Shown piece by piece: positions 26,242 to 32,997 of a stretch of 63,330 nucleotides of DNA. Position numbers and translations under genes: made by a program. The DNA comes from a virus: positions 1 to 63,330 of IMG/VR virus record IMGVR_UViG_3300043409_002192; one strand, 5' to 3'. Each line of letters starts with the position of its first letter. Positions within the stretch are counted from its first letter, which is position 1. The notes beneath the pieces were generated by a model. That model did no database searches and had not been told where the DNA came from. It saw nothing but the letters and a program-made list of their open reading frames with translations.

Positions 26242-27117
26242 ATGAAAATACAACATCCAACTCTACCACTCGTCCTCGAAGCAATGCCCTATCGCGGCGA
26301 TGTGCATCTCGAAATCAACAAAAAAAATGCCGGGCATACCACCGACGAGGAGCCGGGATATCCCACCGCATCAGACATCACCAATCTCAAAAAAGCTGGC
26401 AAAAATCCCGAGGAATACCGCACCATCGGCAAAGCCTGCCTCAATCCAAATGCACTCTCATGGGTGCTGGAAAATCGCCCCGCATTACTCGCGGATGCAA
26501 AAAAAGGAAAAGCGGAATACGATGCAAAAGTCAAAGCCAACCGTGACGCCGAGATCGCTCGTGATGCTCCATTGATCGCGGAAATGGAAGCAGAAGTAAA
26601 ACGCCTCCAAGCAACAATCCCGTCAGACCACATCGAAGTCACAGTAATCGACAAAGGCGACTTTGACGGATACCGCATGGAGGACTTTGTTTGTGATGGC
26701 GTAAAGCTCCGTTGGGATCAAGTTACAACCATCGGCCATGCCAGCGCGATCCGCCCAGGAGCGTTGGGTGCTTTTGCCCACCGCCGCGTTTGCTCAATCA
26801 GCCGTTTGGACTTGGAGTCCGCGCGAGCGGAGCAAGAAAAAGACGCAGTAAAAGCCGCCGAGAAAAAAGCAGAGCGAGAAACCGAACTCAACGCACCAGT
26901 GCCACCTGAAGCGGTCGCCGCCTACAAATCCTGCGGAGGTGATCCAGAGCGCCTGCATGACGACATCGACCACCCTCATTACTGGATCGTAAAACGATAC
27001 GCAGATGCAATCGAGCACCAAGGATTGGCTTGCGAGGCCACGCTCAAAAAAATGACCGCCGAAATGAAAGAAGCGGCTCGTGAAGAACAGTCACAATACG
27101 CAGGAGGTGAAGCATGA
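26242..27117 (+). CDS. Helical protein with coiled-coil segments, unknown
   Basis: This 291-aa hydrophilic protein is rich in Lys, Glu and Ala. Residues 90-130 and 200-225 are predicted coiled coil (ESARAEQEKDAVKAAEKKAE). The middle (HIEVTVIDKGDFDGYRMEDF) looks like a small beta domain. There is no signal peptide or membrane helix. It overlaps the next gene by ATGA. It follows junction J13, so it may be a cassette or cassette-adjacent gene. No family is recognised. Confidence 0.65.
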   Translation: MKIQHPTLPLVLEAMPYRGDVHLEINKKNAGHTTDEEPGYPTASDITNLKKAGKNPEEYRTIGKACLNPNALSWVLENRPALLADAKKGKAEYDAKVKANRDAEIARDAPLIAEMEAEVKRLQATIPSDHIEVTVIDKGDFDGYRMEDFVCDGVKLRWDQVTTIGHASAIRPGALGAFAHRRVCSISRLDLESARAEQEKDAVKAAEKKAERETELNAPVPPEAVAAYKSCGGDPERLHDDIDHPHYWIVKRYADAIEHQGLACEATLKKMTAEMKEAAREEQSQYAGGEA

Positions 27118-27461
27118 GCCGTGACATCAAAAAGTGCCTGCAATGCGAATCAGAGTATGATGCGGGACTTTCCCAGCCGGGAAACGAGCAACGCCGCAAG
27201 TTTTGCTGTCGAGACTGCAAGACGGCGTATCACAACTCAAAGTACTATCGCGAACATACAGAGGAGATTAAAGCTGCCGTCATCAATCGCCGAGGAGGGA
27301 AACGGGAAGGAGCGGGGCGCAAGCCCCGCGATACTCCCCGAGAAGCTATCACCGTGCGGTTGGAGCCGCAGGATGCGGACAAGTTGCGGGATCTGTGCAA
27401 TGCGCGGGAGATGTCTCAGGCCGATTGGATCACCGAAAAAATCAGAAAGTCCCGCCAATGA
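27114..27461 (+). CDS. Zinc finger fused to a ribbon-helix-helix-like segment
   Basis: This 115-aa protein has an N-terminal treble-clef-like finger, CLQCESEY, RRKFCCRDCKTAYHNSKYYRE. A basic linker follows (RGGKREGAGRKPRDTPRE), then ITVRLEPQDADKLRDLCNAREMSQADWI, which fits a ribbon-helix-helix DNA-binding unit. It is probably a DNA-binding regulator. The RRKFC-x2-C motif is shared with the frameshifted gene at 40346-40533, so both may descend from one phage family. Confidence 0.65.
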   Translation: MSRDIKKCLQCESEYDAGLSQPGNEQRRKFCCRDCKTAYHNSKYYREHTEEIKAAVINRRGGKREGAGRKPRDTPREAITVRLEPQDADKLRDLCNAREMSQADWITEKIRKSRQ

Positions 27462-27465
27462 TAAC

Positions 27466-27669
27466 GTGGAAATCAATGACGAAGGTGACAAGTCGGAGGA
27501 GGAAATCTGGTGGTTTAATGTCTCTCGGAACAGGGAAGAGATATTCAACTCATCTGACTTTAAAGGAGCGATCATAGGCGGCGAAATGTGCCGTGCGCTC
27601 GCTGAGGCCATTATGGCGAACGCCGCTGCGCAGGAACCCCCGCTGACACTGAACCCAACCAACAAATAA
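27466..27669 (+). CDS. Small acidic protein ending in an attC-like arm
   Basis: A GTG at 27466, five bases after the previous stop, would give 67 aa (VEINDEGDKSEEEIWWFNV...). The sequence is well composed and ends in NAAAQEPPLTLNPTNK, encoded by the 5' arm of junction J10. This matches the arm-encoded C-terminus of other cassette proteins. The start codon is uncertain because upstream the frame overlaps another gene. Confidence 0.45.
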   Translation: MEINDEGDKSEEEIWWFNVSRNREEIFNSSDFKGAIIGGEMCRALAEAIMANAAAQEPPLTLNPTNK

Positions 27670-27738
27670 AATGAACGAACTACCTAGCACTAAACCGGAG
27701 GCGGATGGCGGGGTTACCCTGCCTCAGCCTTGTTCATC
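27615..27738 (+). repeat. attC-like cassette junction J10
   Basis: R'' GGCGAAC (27615-27621) and R' GTTCATC (27732-27738). GCTGCGCAGGAACCCCCGC pairs with GCGGGGTTACCCTGCCTCAGC with small bulges. The bases just after R'' share an 18-bp block beginning CGAACGCCGC with 3167-3184 in the first array. Confidence 0.75.
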
Positions 27739-27964
27739 GCCGCTTGACCCTGCCACATGCCTTGCCCTCAAGCCCGTCCACGACATCGGCGATCAGGCGG
27801 TGAAGGAGCGCGACGAATGGAATCGCTGGTCTGTGGGAATCGCTGGGATGCTCAATGTGTCGTGTTCTGACTTCGCCTCAGACGTGGTGGCAGATCAATA
27901 CGCGGAACTCCGCGCCCGAATCACTCAAGCACTGAACGACTCAAGCTCAGCGACCCGGCCATGA
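27671..27964 (+). CDS. Cassette protein, unknown function
   Basis: This 97-aa protein has an N-terminal VTLPQPCSSPLDPATC encoded across the 3' arm of J10 and a C-terminal LNDSSSATRP encoded across the 5' arm of J11. The middle (HDIGDQAVKERDEWNRWSVG) is helical. It overlaps the next gene by ATGA. No family is recognised; phage genomes often carry small proteins of this composition. Confidence 0.55.
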   Translation: MNELPSTKPEADGGVTLPQPCSSPLDPATCLALKPVHDIGDQAVKERDEWNRWSVGIAGMLNVSCSDFASDVVADQYAELRARITQALNDSSSATRP

Positions 27965-28023
27965 AAGACTCACCCTTGCAACCAACGGACGATGGCCGGG
28001 TTCGCTGCAGCGCATGGTTAGGC
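27931..28023 (+). repeat. attC-like cassette junction J11
   Basis: R''-like ACTGAAC (27931-27937) and R' GTTAGGC (28017-28023), the latter fitting the classical integron GTTRRRY core. GCTCAGCGACCCGGCC pairs with GGCCGGGTTCGCTGCAGC with an extra T and an extra C, a particularly clear example. Confidence 0.8.
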
Positions 28024-28236
28024 GGCGGGCTATCGGCACTCCAGCGAGTGCGCAATCGGCTCCGGGACGAAGAATGTGAACTGCGCAAGCAAGCGGATAA
28101 ATGGCACCACCTCGGTGCGCCCGAAACTGCAACCGCAAAGCGCCTCGCAGCAGATGTTCTGGATGCTGCGGTCAGCGTCATCGTTAAGCTTGAGGTCGAA
28201 ATCATCGCTGAGCGAGATGAGCCGCCTAACGCTTGA
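27961..28236 (+). CDS. Cassette protein, helical, unknown function
   Basis: This 91-aa protein starts in the ATGA overlap. RVRCSAWLGGGLSAL is encoded by the J11 arm; the middle (RVRNRLRDEECELRKQADKW) and DVLDAAVSVIVKLEVEI are helical. The stop lies inside R'' of J12. Its start GTTAGGCGGC and end GCCGCCTAAC are complementary over 10 of 10 bases. On the opposite strand the arm reads NHALQRTR, a peptide type I remember from many environmental bacterial genomes. Confidence 0.55.
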   Translation: MKDSPLQPTDDGRVRCSAWLGGGLSALQRVRNRLRDEECELRKQADKWHHLGAPETATAKRLAADVLDAAVSVIVKLEVEIIAERDEPPNA

Positions 28237-28285
28237 GATCAGCCACGGGGCCTTAGCCCCGTTGGACTGTATCTCATTGTTCTGC
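28224..28285 (+). repeat. attC-like cassette junction J12
   Basis: R'' GCCTAAC (28224-28230) and R' GTTCTGC (28279-28285). TGAGATCAGCCACGGGGC pairs with GCCCCGTTGGACTGTATCTCA with two extra T bases. At 62 bp it is the most compact junction. Confidence 0.8.
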
Positions 28286-28314
28286 TCCGTTGGTGAGAAT
28301 CTTCAAAATACCGC

Positions 28315-28342
28315 TTGTGTCATAACCCGCTTATGATAATAT
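28315..28342 (+). promoter_or_regulatory. Promoter with operator palindrome, likely leaderless
   Basis: TTGTGT (28315-28320) and TAATAT (28337-28342) are 16 bp apart. TCATAA-CCCGC-TTATGA (28320-28336) forms a palindrome in the spacer. A start site about seven bases after the -10 would fall on the ATG at 28350, giving a leaderless message. The same layout and the same upstream block occur at 1128-1182. Confidence 0.6.
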
Positions 28343-28349
28343 CAGACAC

Positions 28350-28547
28350 ATGAACGCTGAATACATCGCCGACGCCAAAGCCCTTATGTCCACCGCTGAT
28401 CGGTGCGACTCAACCACTGAGCAGGCCCGCCGCCTATACACTCAGGCCGCCCGTATCCTTCGCGCCTGCCCTCGGTCAACTGACTGGTCGGAGGCATCAC
28501 GCATCAACAATCTCATCCAGGAGGCCGACTACAATGCAAGCCTCTGA
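28350..28547 (+). CDS. Small helical protein, unknown
   Basis: This 65-aa protein, probably helical, has TPR-like spacing (EYIADAKALMSTADRCDSTT, then ARRLYTQAARILRACPRS). It is the first of three overlapping small genes behind the promoter at 28315. The next gene's AGGAGG ribosome site lies inside its end. Confidence 0.55.
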   Translation: MNAEYIADAKALMSTADRCDSTTEQARRLYTQAARILRACPRSTDWSEASRINNLIQEADYNASL

Positions 28548-28725
28548 ATCGGTGGCGGAAATCTCCGTCAATGGAGTGCTCGAATCAGTGGTTCGCGTGC
28601 CGTCTGATTGCGTGCCGTCTCTCATGGCCTACCTCGAAAAGCGAGGGGCATCCTTCCCGATGGCGATCCTGCTGCGCATCTTCGTGGCGAACTGGAAAAC
28701 TGGCGTCGATCTATCGAAGGCATGA
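28534..28725 (+). CDS. Small protein, unknown
   Basis: This is a 63-aa protein. The start at 28534 is supported by AGGAGG about 10 bases upstream. It contains beta-type sequence (AEISVNGVLESVVRVPSDCV) and a short hydrophobic helix (FPMAILLRIFVANW). It overlaps the previous gene by 14 bp and the next by ATGA. Confidence 0.55.
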   Translation: MQASESVAEISVNGVLESVVRVPSDCVPSLMAYLEKRGASFPMAILLRIFVANWKTGVDLSKA

Positions 28726-28910
28726 AAAAGGAACTCAAGAAATACCTCGCGGAGATCGGCAGCAAAGGCGGCAAGGCAAGCCGCCGCAAGATCACCCCAG
28801 CACAGCAGGCAGCGATGCAGGAAGCTCGAAAGGCCGCAAGACTCCGCAAGGAGCAGAACAGTGTATTATCACAAACTCATGAGAATTTACCGCAACCAGA
28901 AAGCGAGTAA
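28722..28910 (+). CDS. Small basic protein, unknown
   Basis: This 62-aa, strongly basic and helical protein (KKYLAEIGSKGGKASRRKIT) resembles small GGKA-type phage or antitoxin-like DNA-binding proteins, though I cannot assign it. Its C-terminus covers GCAGAAC (28853-28859), the exact complement of this unit's start GTTCTGC at 28279 and a possible terminal half-site. Confidence 0.5.
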   Translation: MKKELKKYLAEIGSKGGKASRRKITPAQQAAMQEARKAARLRKEQNSVLSQTHENLPQPESE

Positions 28911-28938
28911 GGCACTCAAAATCAAGCTGCGGGAGCGG

Positions 28939-29166
28939 TCATTGAAAGGAGTCGCCGCCCGTGCTGCCAAGCGCATGGCCCGCGCGCCCGATGCCCTGCC
29001 GGAGCCGCAGCGCATCCCATTCCCGAATTGCGTCGCGCCTCGTTCGCATGGTGTGCCCCTCGTACTCGCATCCATCTGGATGCCGCTCGCACTTCACTTT
29101 CCAATACGAGTCCCAGTGCAGTATTCTTGCGCTGCTTCCGCAACAGCATTTTTGCGCTTCAATCAT
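28939..29166 (-). CDS. Lar-like (restriction alleviation type) zinc-finger protein
   Basis: This 75-aa protein follows the Lar pattern: an N-terminal Cys cluster CCCGSSARI, a Trp-containing strand, then KCERHPDGCEYEGHTMRTRRDAIREWDALR, ending in the usual EAIxxWN-like helix. Lar proteins are small phage-borne zinc fingers linked to relief from type I restriction. The start overlaps the stop of the upstream gene at 29163, so both are in one leftward operon. A second Lar-like gene is at 62905. Confidence 0.65.
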   Translation of the reverse strand: MIEAQKCCCGSSARILHWDSYWKVKCERHPDGCEYEGHTMRTRRDAIREWDALRLRQGIGRAGHALGSTGGDSFQ

Positions 29167-29819
29167 GATGCCCCTCCTACCCCTATGTGTGCTTTGATTG
29201 CTGCAAACCGGTCCACAGGCGCAGGCGGCACAAACACTGCCTGAGCCACCACCGCGGCCGATTCAATCCACACCGTCTTTTTCCGCCCCTTCCGCTCCGC
29301 CTTCAACACTCCCTCCTTCTCCGCCTCATCCACCAACGCATACCCACGCGATGGCGAATACCCCAGCTCCACCAACTGAGCCACCACATCCCTGCAATCC
29401 ATCCGATCCTTCACGATCTTCCCCCATTCCACCGCCGGATTCTTCACATTCAGCCGCACAAGGTTTTTTCCCTTCTCCCCCTTCTCAATTTTCAACGATC
29501 CACCAACCACCCCACGCTGGATCAATTCCCCCGCCGCCTTTCCTCCCATCGAGTAATCCACATTCAAAAGCGAAATCAAATCCGTCTTCCAAATCCCTTC
29601 CCCAGGCACCCGGCCCACCAATTCTTCCACCGTGACAACCGGCACCACGCGCAGCCGCTCCTTCATCACCGCCACCATTTCAGGATGCTCCCGCACCCAT
29701 TCAGCCGCCGCCGCTTTCATCAGTTCAGCCACCACGGCTTCCTCCATCCCACGCCCATACTCCCCCATCATCAATGGGTTTTCCAGCTTCAGTTGCAGTG
29801 ATTTTTTGATGTCATCCAT
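29163..29819 (-). CDS. Probable DNA-binding protein with winged-helix-like repeats
   Basis: This 218-aa protein has an acidic helical N-terminus and then two similar segments of about 60 residues. The first runs from TVEELVGRVPGEGIW through SMGGKAAGELIQRGVVGGSL; the second from DCRDVVAQLVELGYSPSR through EGVLKAERKGRKKTVW. The helix-turn-helix plus basic beta-wing look suggests a transcription regulator. It faces a 700-bp region full of inverted repeats that may hold its operators. The family is not recognised. Confidence 0.55.
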   Translation of the reverse strand: MDDIKKSLQLKLENPLMMGEYGRGMEEAVVAELMKAAAAEWVREHPEMVAVMKERLRVVPVVTVEELVGRVPGEGIWKTDLISLLNVDYSMGGKAAGELIQRGVVGGSLKIEKGEKGKNLVRLNVKNPAVEWGKIVKDRMDCRDVVAQLVELGYSPSRGYALVDEAEKEGVLKAERKGRKKTVWIESAAVVAQAVFVPPAPVDRFAAIKAHIGVGGAS

Positions 29820-30530
29820 GTTATTACATTCCTCCTATTGAGGGCAGAATAGTAATTTCCTGCGGCCCCCGTTAAGTGTGTGTCATACAGCGCAGGAATA
29901 TCGCCGTCAATCCTATATTTTACAAGCCTTGGGAAATTACTGCCGTCATTCCTGCGGTGTTAGTCATCATTCCTCCTCCTTCACAGTAATAATTTACTCT
30001 CATTTTCAACGACTTACACGAATGCCGCTGGCAACATCGGCGCAATGGAGGGAAGGGAACCCCCCTATAGCTAAAGCGATATTAGGGGGGTGTGTTCCTC
30101 CCTTAATTCCGTCACTTCCCCCCTGGCTTCCCTCCTCCATTGCGCCATGCCACCGCCGCCACTGTATCAAATTTGAGCCGGAAACCCATCAAATTTCAAT
30201 CAGAACCCCCTCCGCCTTGTCCTGAGCCACACCACCCCATCCCACCACCATCCACGCTCATTCCTGTTTTCATTCCTGCCCCCGTAGAATCCACTCAGGT
30301 TTTCTTCCCCATTTCCACCCTCATACCACTCAGTTGTTATCAACCGCAGGAAGATCAGTTCCGGGGGGCACTCAGTTTCGCCCAGGAAATCACCTGCGCC
30401 ATCAAGTCACATTCCGTTTTCATAGTTGACGGGGAAGGTCGTGGGTGGCAAAATGACGCACCCGAAGCCCACGCGGGCGCGAGGCTCAAATCCGGCCCGG
30501 CTCTAACTAAATCTGGCTTCTTTCTCAGAA
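29820..30530. other. Non-coding region with inverted repeats between divergent operons
   Basis: I see no convincing gene in these 711 bp. Near the leftward gene there are paired inverted repeats: AGTAATTTCC (29851-29860) with GGAAATTACT (29932-29941), and GCAGGAAT (29892-29899) with ATTCCTGC (29948-29955). Further on is a nested inverted repeat at 30039-30146. The C-rich stretch at 30180-30340 opens long Pro-rich frames that look like composition artefacts. Confidence 0.5.
30039..30146. repeat. Nested inverted repeat upstream of the small terminase gene
   Basis: Outer arms GGCGCAATGGAGG (30039-30051) and CCTCCATTGCGCC (30134-30146) are perfect over 13 bp. Inside lies a second hairpin, ACCCCCCTA (30059-30067) and TAGGGGGGT (30083-30091). 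There is no T run. It lies about 400 bp before terS, so a packaging or replication signal is possible; this is inference from position. Confidence 0.6.
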
Positions 30531-30884
30531 ATGCGAAAAACCCAGACAGAACTGAAAAACCTCCGTGCCGGCGACATCGGAACCGGCCTCATCCTGCAAC
30601 TCGCCAAGGAAGTACCCCCTGAGCAAATCGCGGTGGCCATCAAGGAGATGCTGGGGGCTACCACCAATCAGCGGACCGGTGCTCATGACTACGAGGAGGT
30701 GCCGGATTGGCGGGCTCGAGAGGCGGCGGTGAAACTCTACCTCTCCTACATGCTGGGGATGCCAGTCCAGCGAACCGAAGTGAAAACCCAAGTCATCGAG
30801 TCTGAAGAGCAGACGCTGGCCAGGCTGCTGGGAAGTCCGGCCGTCAGGGAGGCTTTGCGCAGGGAGTTGGCTCAGGAGGTCTGA
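30531..30884 (+). CDS. terS: Probable terminase small subunit
   Basis: This is a 117-aa protein. The C-terminal half, EVPDWRAREAAVKLYLSYMLGMPVQRTEV, is of the type seen in phage small terminase-like proteins: a conserved Trp-Arg helix followed by GxPxxR. The N-terminal half is a helical pair suitable for oligomerisation. Small terminases bind the packaging site and load the large subunit. The large terminase lies 2.1 kb downstream on the same strand. The assignment rests on pattern and context and is not certain. Confidence 0.6.
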   Translation: MRKTQTELKNLRAGDIGTGLILQLAKEVPPEQIAVAIKEMLGATTNQRTGAHDYEEVPDWRAREAAVKLYLSYMLGMPVQRTEVKTQVIESEEQTLARLLGSPAVREALRRELAQEV

Positions 30885-31002
30885 CCGCTCTAAAATAAAC
30901 TGTCGGCGGAAATCCCCCGTTCAGAAGGGCGGGATAACTTTTTTCTTTCGTTACAAGAAATACGTTGCATTTATTTAGAACGCGTGCGACACTGTATTCG
31001 TT

Positions 31003-31161
31003 ATGAAAGCCAACTTTGATTCCGCCATCGAAATCGCCATTACCACCGTTGCCAAGATGCTTGGTATTTCCGCTGAGGAGGTCGCCAGAAAAGCACAGCA
31101 ACCCGGTCCGGTCCGTGATTCTGTCATGATGCTGGCCGCTACTGGAAAGGAGGCGGCATGA
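31003..31161 (+). CDS. Small helical protein, unknown
   Basis: This 52-aa protein (MKANFDSAIEIAITTVAKML...) is too short for most gene finders, but its stop overlaps the next ATG (ATGA) and its composition is normal. ISAEEVARKA looks like a short helix-turn-helix half, not enough to name a function. Confidence 0.5.
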   Translation: MKANFDSAIEIAITTVAKMLGISAEEVARKAQQPGPVRDSVMMLAATGKEAA

Positions 31162-31346
31162 ACAGGAAGAGGGAACGCGACTCAAGTATGATGACTGCCC
31201 CACGGGATCGGAAGCTACTCTTGGAGCGGTATGGCTCTCCTTCAAAATTTGTGGGTCGGTGGGATCATGAAACGCAACGCTGGCTAAATGAAGCCGGCGA
31301 ATGGATGACGAAAGTTCACACTTGGCACCCTTTACCATCAAAATGA
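31158..31346 (+). CDS. Small basic protein before the resolvase, unknown
   Basis: This 62-aa protein contains WDHETQRWLNEAGEWMTKVHTW. It starts after an AAGGAGG ribosome site and overlaps the resolvase start by ATGA, so it is co-translated. No domain is recognised. Confidence 0.5.
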   Translation: MNRKRERDSSMMTAPRDRKLLLERYGSPSKFVGRWDHETQRWLNEAGEWMTKVHTWHPLPSK

Positions 31347-31987
31347 AAACACCCGTCGCTATCTTGGTCCGTGTCTCCACCGTGAAGCAGGAAACCGCCC
31401 GTCAGATTTCAGAACTGACAGCGGCGGCTACTGCGAAGGGCTGGAACGTCGTGGAGGTCATTGAGGAAACCATTACCGGCCGGGCGGACGCCAATATCCG
31501 GCCAGGGCTCGCCCGCATCACCGCCCTCATGGCTGCCGACAGAATCAGGAAGGTCATGGTTCATGAGGTTTCGCGCCTGAGCCGCCGGCCTGCGGTGGTC
31601 CATCAGTTCGTCGAGGATCTGGAAGCCGCGGGCGTCTCGCTCTATTGGCACGCCCAGGGCATCGAGACACTGCTGGCGGATGGGAAGCGGAATCCTGCCG
31701 CAGCAATCATGCTGGCCTTGCTGGCGGAGTTGGCCAGGGCAGAGACTGATACACTGCGGGAGCGGGTGAAATCAGGGCTGGCAGAGGCCAAGCGGAATGG
31801 TGTGAGGTTGGGAAGGCCTGAGGGTACGCTGAAGGCTGCTGCGGTGTTTCTGCGGGATCATCAGGACGTGGTGAAGTATCTGGAGCGGAAGCATACTATT
31901 CGCGATGTGGTGAAGCTGACCGGGAAAGCAATGGGCACGGTGCAGAAGGTGAAGCACGCTTTGAAGGGGGGAGAAGAAAAACCTTGA
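31343..31987 (+). CDS. Serine recombinase of the resolvase/invertase family
   Basis: This 214-aa protein has the usual small-recombinase length. The catalytic serine is in ILVRVSTVKQE near residue 10, and the conserved arginines are in VHEVSRLSRRP. The helix LRERVKSGLAEAKRNG and the GRPEG hinge precede a C-terminal helix-turn-helix (HTIRDVVKLTGKAMGTVQKV). It probably resolves genome dimers or inverts a segment. No crossover site is obvious. It lies between the terminase subunits. It is not an integron integrase, which would be a tyrosine recombinase. Confidence 0.9.
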   Translation: MKTPVAILVRVSTVKQETARQISELTAAATAKGWNVVEVIEETITGRADANIRPGLARITALMAADRIRKVMVHEVSRLSRRPAVVHQFVEDLEAAGVSLYWHAQGIETLLADGKRNPAAAIMLALLAELARAETDTLRERVKSGLAEAKRNGVRLGRPEGTLKAAAVFLRDHQDVVKYLERKHTIRDVVKLTGKAMGTVQKVKHALKGGEEKP

Positions 31988-32186
31988 AACGGAAGCCGGC
32001 GGATGGTGTAGTATGATTGTGAATGCGGAGTTGGCGCTTTGGGCTTCTTTTTTGCCTACGTGTCAACTTTTGATTTGCGCGTGAGACAGCGTAAGTGTAG
32101 GGGTGGCGTGCTTTATGGGGGCAGGACGGCGCTGTTTATGGCTTTTCAGCGAAGTCCTGTCCCTTGGGGCACCAAAGCCAAAAGTC

Positions 32187-32336
32187 ATGCAACTAAATTC
32201 AGAAGACCCGATGGAGGAAGGATTGAAGCAATGGGATCGGAAGCAGGATGAGTGGGGACAAGTTCTTTTTGGGATTGGCATGGGATGGATTTCCATGGCG
32301 GCGTGCATCTGGATTTACAATTTGATAACCCTATGA
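32187..32336 (+). CDS. Small single-pass membrane protein
   Basis: The ATG at 32187 gives 49 aa: an acidic N-terminus, then one hydrophobic helix (VLFGIGMGWISMAACIWIYN). Alternative starts at 32103 or 32115 would add up to 28 residues. It ends over the start of the next gene. It could be a holin-like or regulatory membrane peptide, but nothing specific shows this. Confidence 0.45.
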   Translation: MQLNSEDPMEEGLKQWDRKQDEWGQVLFGIGMGWISMAACIWIYNLITL

Positions 32337-32731
32337 AATGCGCAATCTACGCAAAAGGTCCGGGTGCTGAACAGCGGCTGGTGGAGTGTGAGAACTGGGG
32401 ATTCAAGCAGGAATTCCCTCCGATGGCGGTGTGTCAGACGTGGGATGAACTACTGCAATGCGTGAGGGAGGGAAATGTGCAGTGCGTGGTGCTGGGCAGC
32501 CTTGGGGATTGTGAAGATGTGATGGAACTGGCTGGGGTGGTGGTGTCGAAGGGGGCGTTTTTGGTGTCATTGGGGGATGAAGTGGATACGCGACCGTATG
32601 GTCAGGTGCAGAGTGGGCAAGGTCGGATGTTGGAGGGTATGGCGCGGTGGTGGCGTGGGTGGTGGCGTGATGATGCGGTGAAGAGACGCGTAGGCCGTCC
32701 GAAGAAGGTGGTGGAAGGAGGTTGCTTGTGA
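32333..32731 (+). CDS. Degenerate serine-recombinase relative without catalytic serine
   Basis: This 132-aa protein opens MKCAIYAKGPGAEQRLVECENWGF, matching the resolvase opening (AIYARVSTxEQ) but with GPG in place of VST. Later SKGAFLVSLGDEVDTRPYGQ matches the resolvase strand before the long helix, and RRVGRPKKVV matches the hinge. The active serine and the DRLxR arginine region are missing and the helix-turn-helix is absent, so it cannot recombine DNA. It may regulate the resolvase at 31343 or bind DNA in packaging. The similarity is by eye only. Confidence 0.5.
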   Translation: MKCAIYAKGPGAEQRLVECENWGFKQEFPPMAVCQTWDELLQCVREGNVQCVVLGSLGDCEDVMELAGVVVSKGAFLVSLGDEVDTRPYGQVQSGQGRMLEGMARWWRGWWRDDAVKRRVGRPKKVVEGGCL

Positions 32732-32997
32732 GCACGGCGGAAGAGCGGGCATCGTGGACGGATCAGGAATGCGGGGAGGCTGCGTTACTGCTTGAGGGCG
32801 CTGTTGGGCGCGAGAAGGCGGTGTCGGTGGCTGAGGTGGTGGATGGGTTGACGCGGAAGGGGTTTGGATTTCAGGAGATGATGGGGAATTTTGCTGGGTT
32901 GCCTGGGCCGATGGTGGAGATGTTTGAGCGTGTGATTGAAGGATACCGTCGGGCGTCGTTGCGGGTGACGATGGAGGAGAACATTAAGAACAACTGA
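32728..32997 (+). CDS. Small helical protein upstream of terminase, unknown
   Basis: This protein is about 89 aa from the GTG at 32728, which overlaps the previous stop and follows GGAGG by a normal distance. It is helical throughout (CGEAALLLEGAVGREKAVSV, MVEMFERVIEGYRRASLRV). It ends one base into the terminase start and could be a terminase accessory protein, but this is only context. Confidence 0.5.
   Translation: MSTAEERASWTDQECGEAALLLEGAVGREKAVSVAEVVDGLTRKGFGFQEMMGNFAGLPGPMVEMFERVIEGYRRASLRVTMEENIKNN

Noticed and set aside
30140-30622. Rightward Pro-rich 160-codon frame upstream of terS
   Set aside because: C-rich composition gives an unbroken frame without domain, start signal or conservation clues, and it overlaps the terS start.
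31343-31987. Serine recombinase as the enzyme that moves the cassettes
   Set aside because: attC-type sites are handled by tyrosine recombinases of the IntI class; this protein is a resolvase and no link to the junctions is visible.
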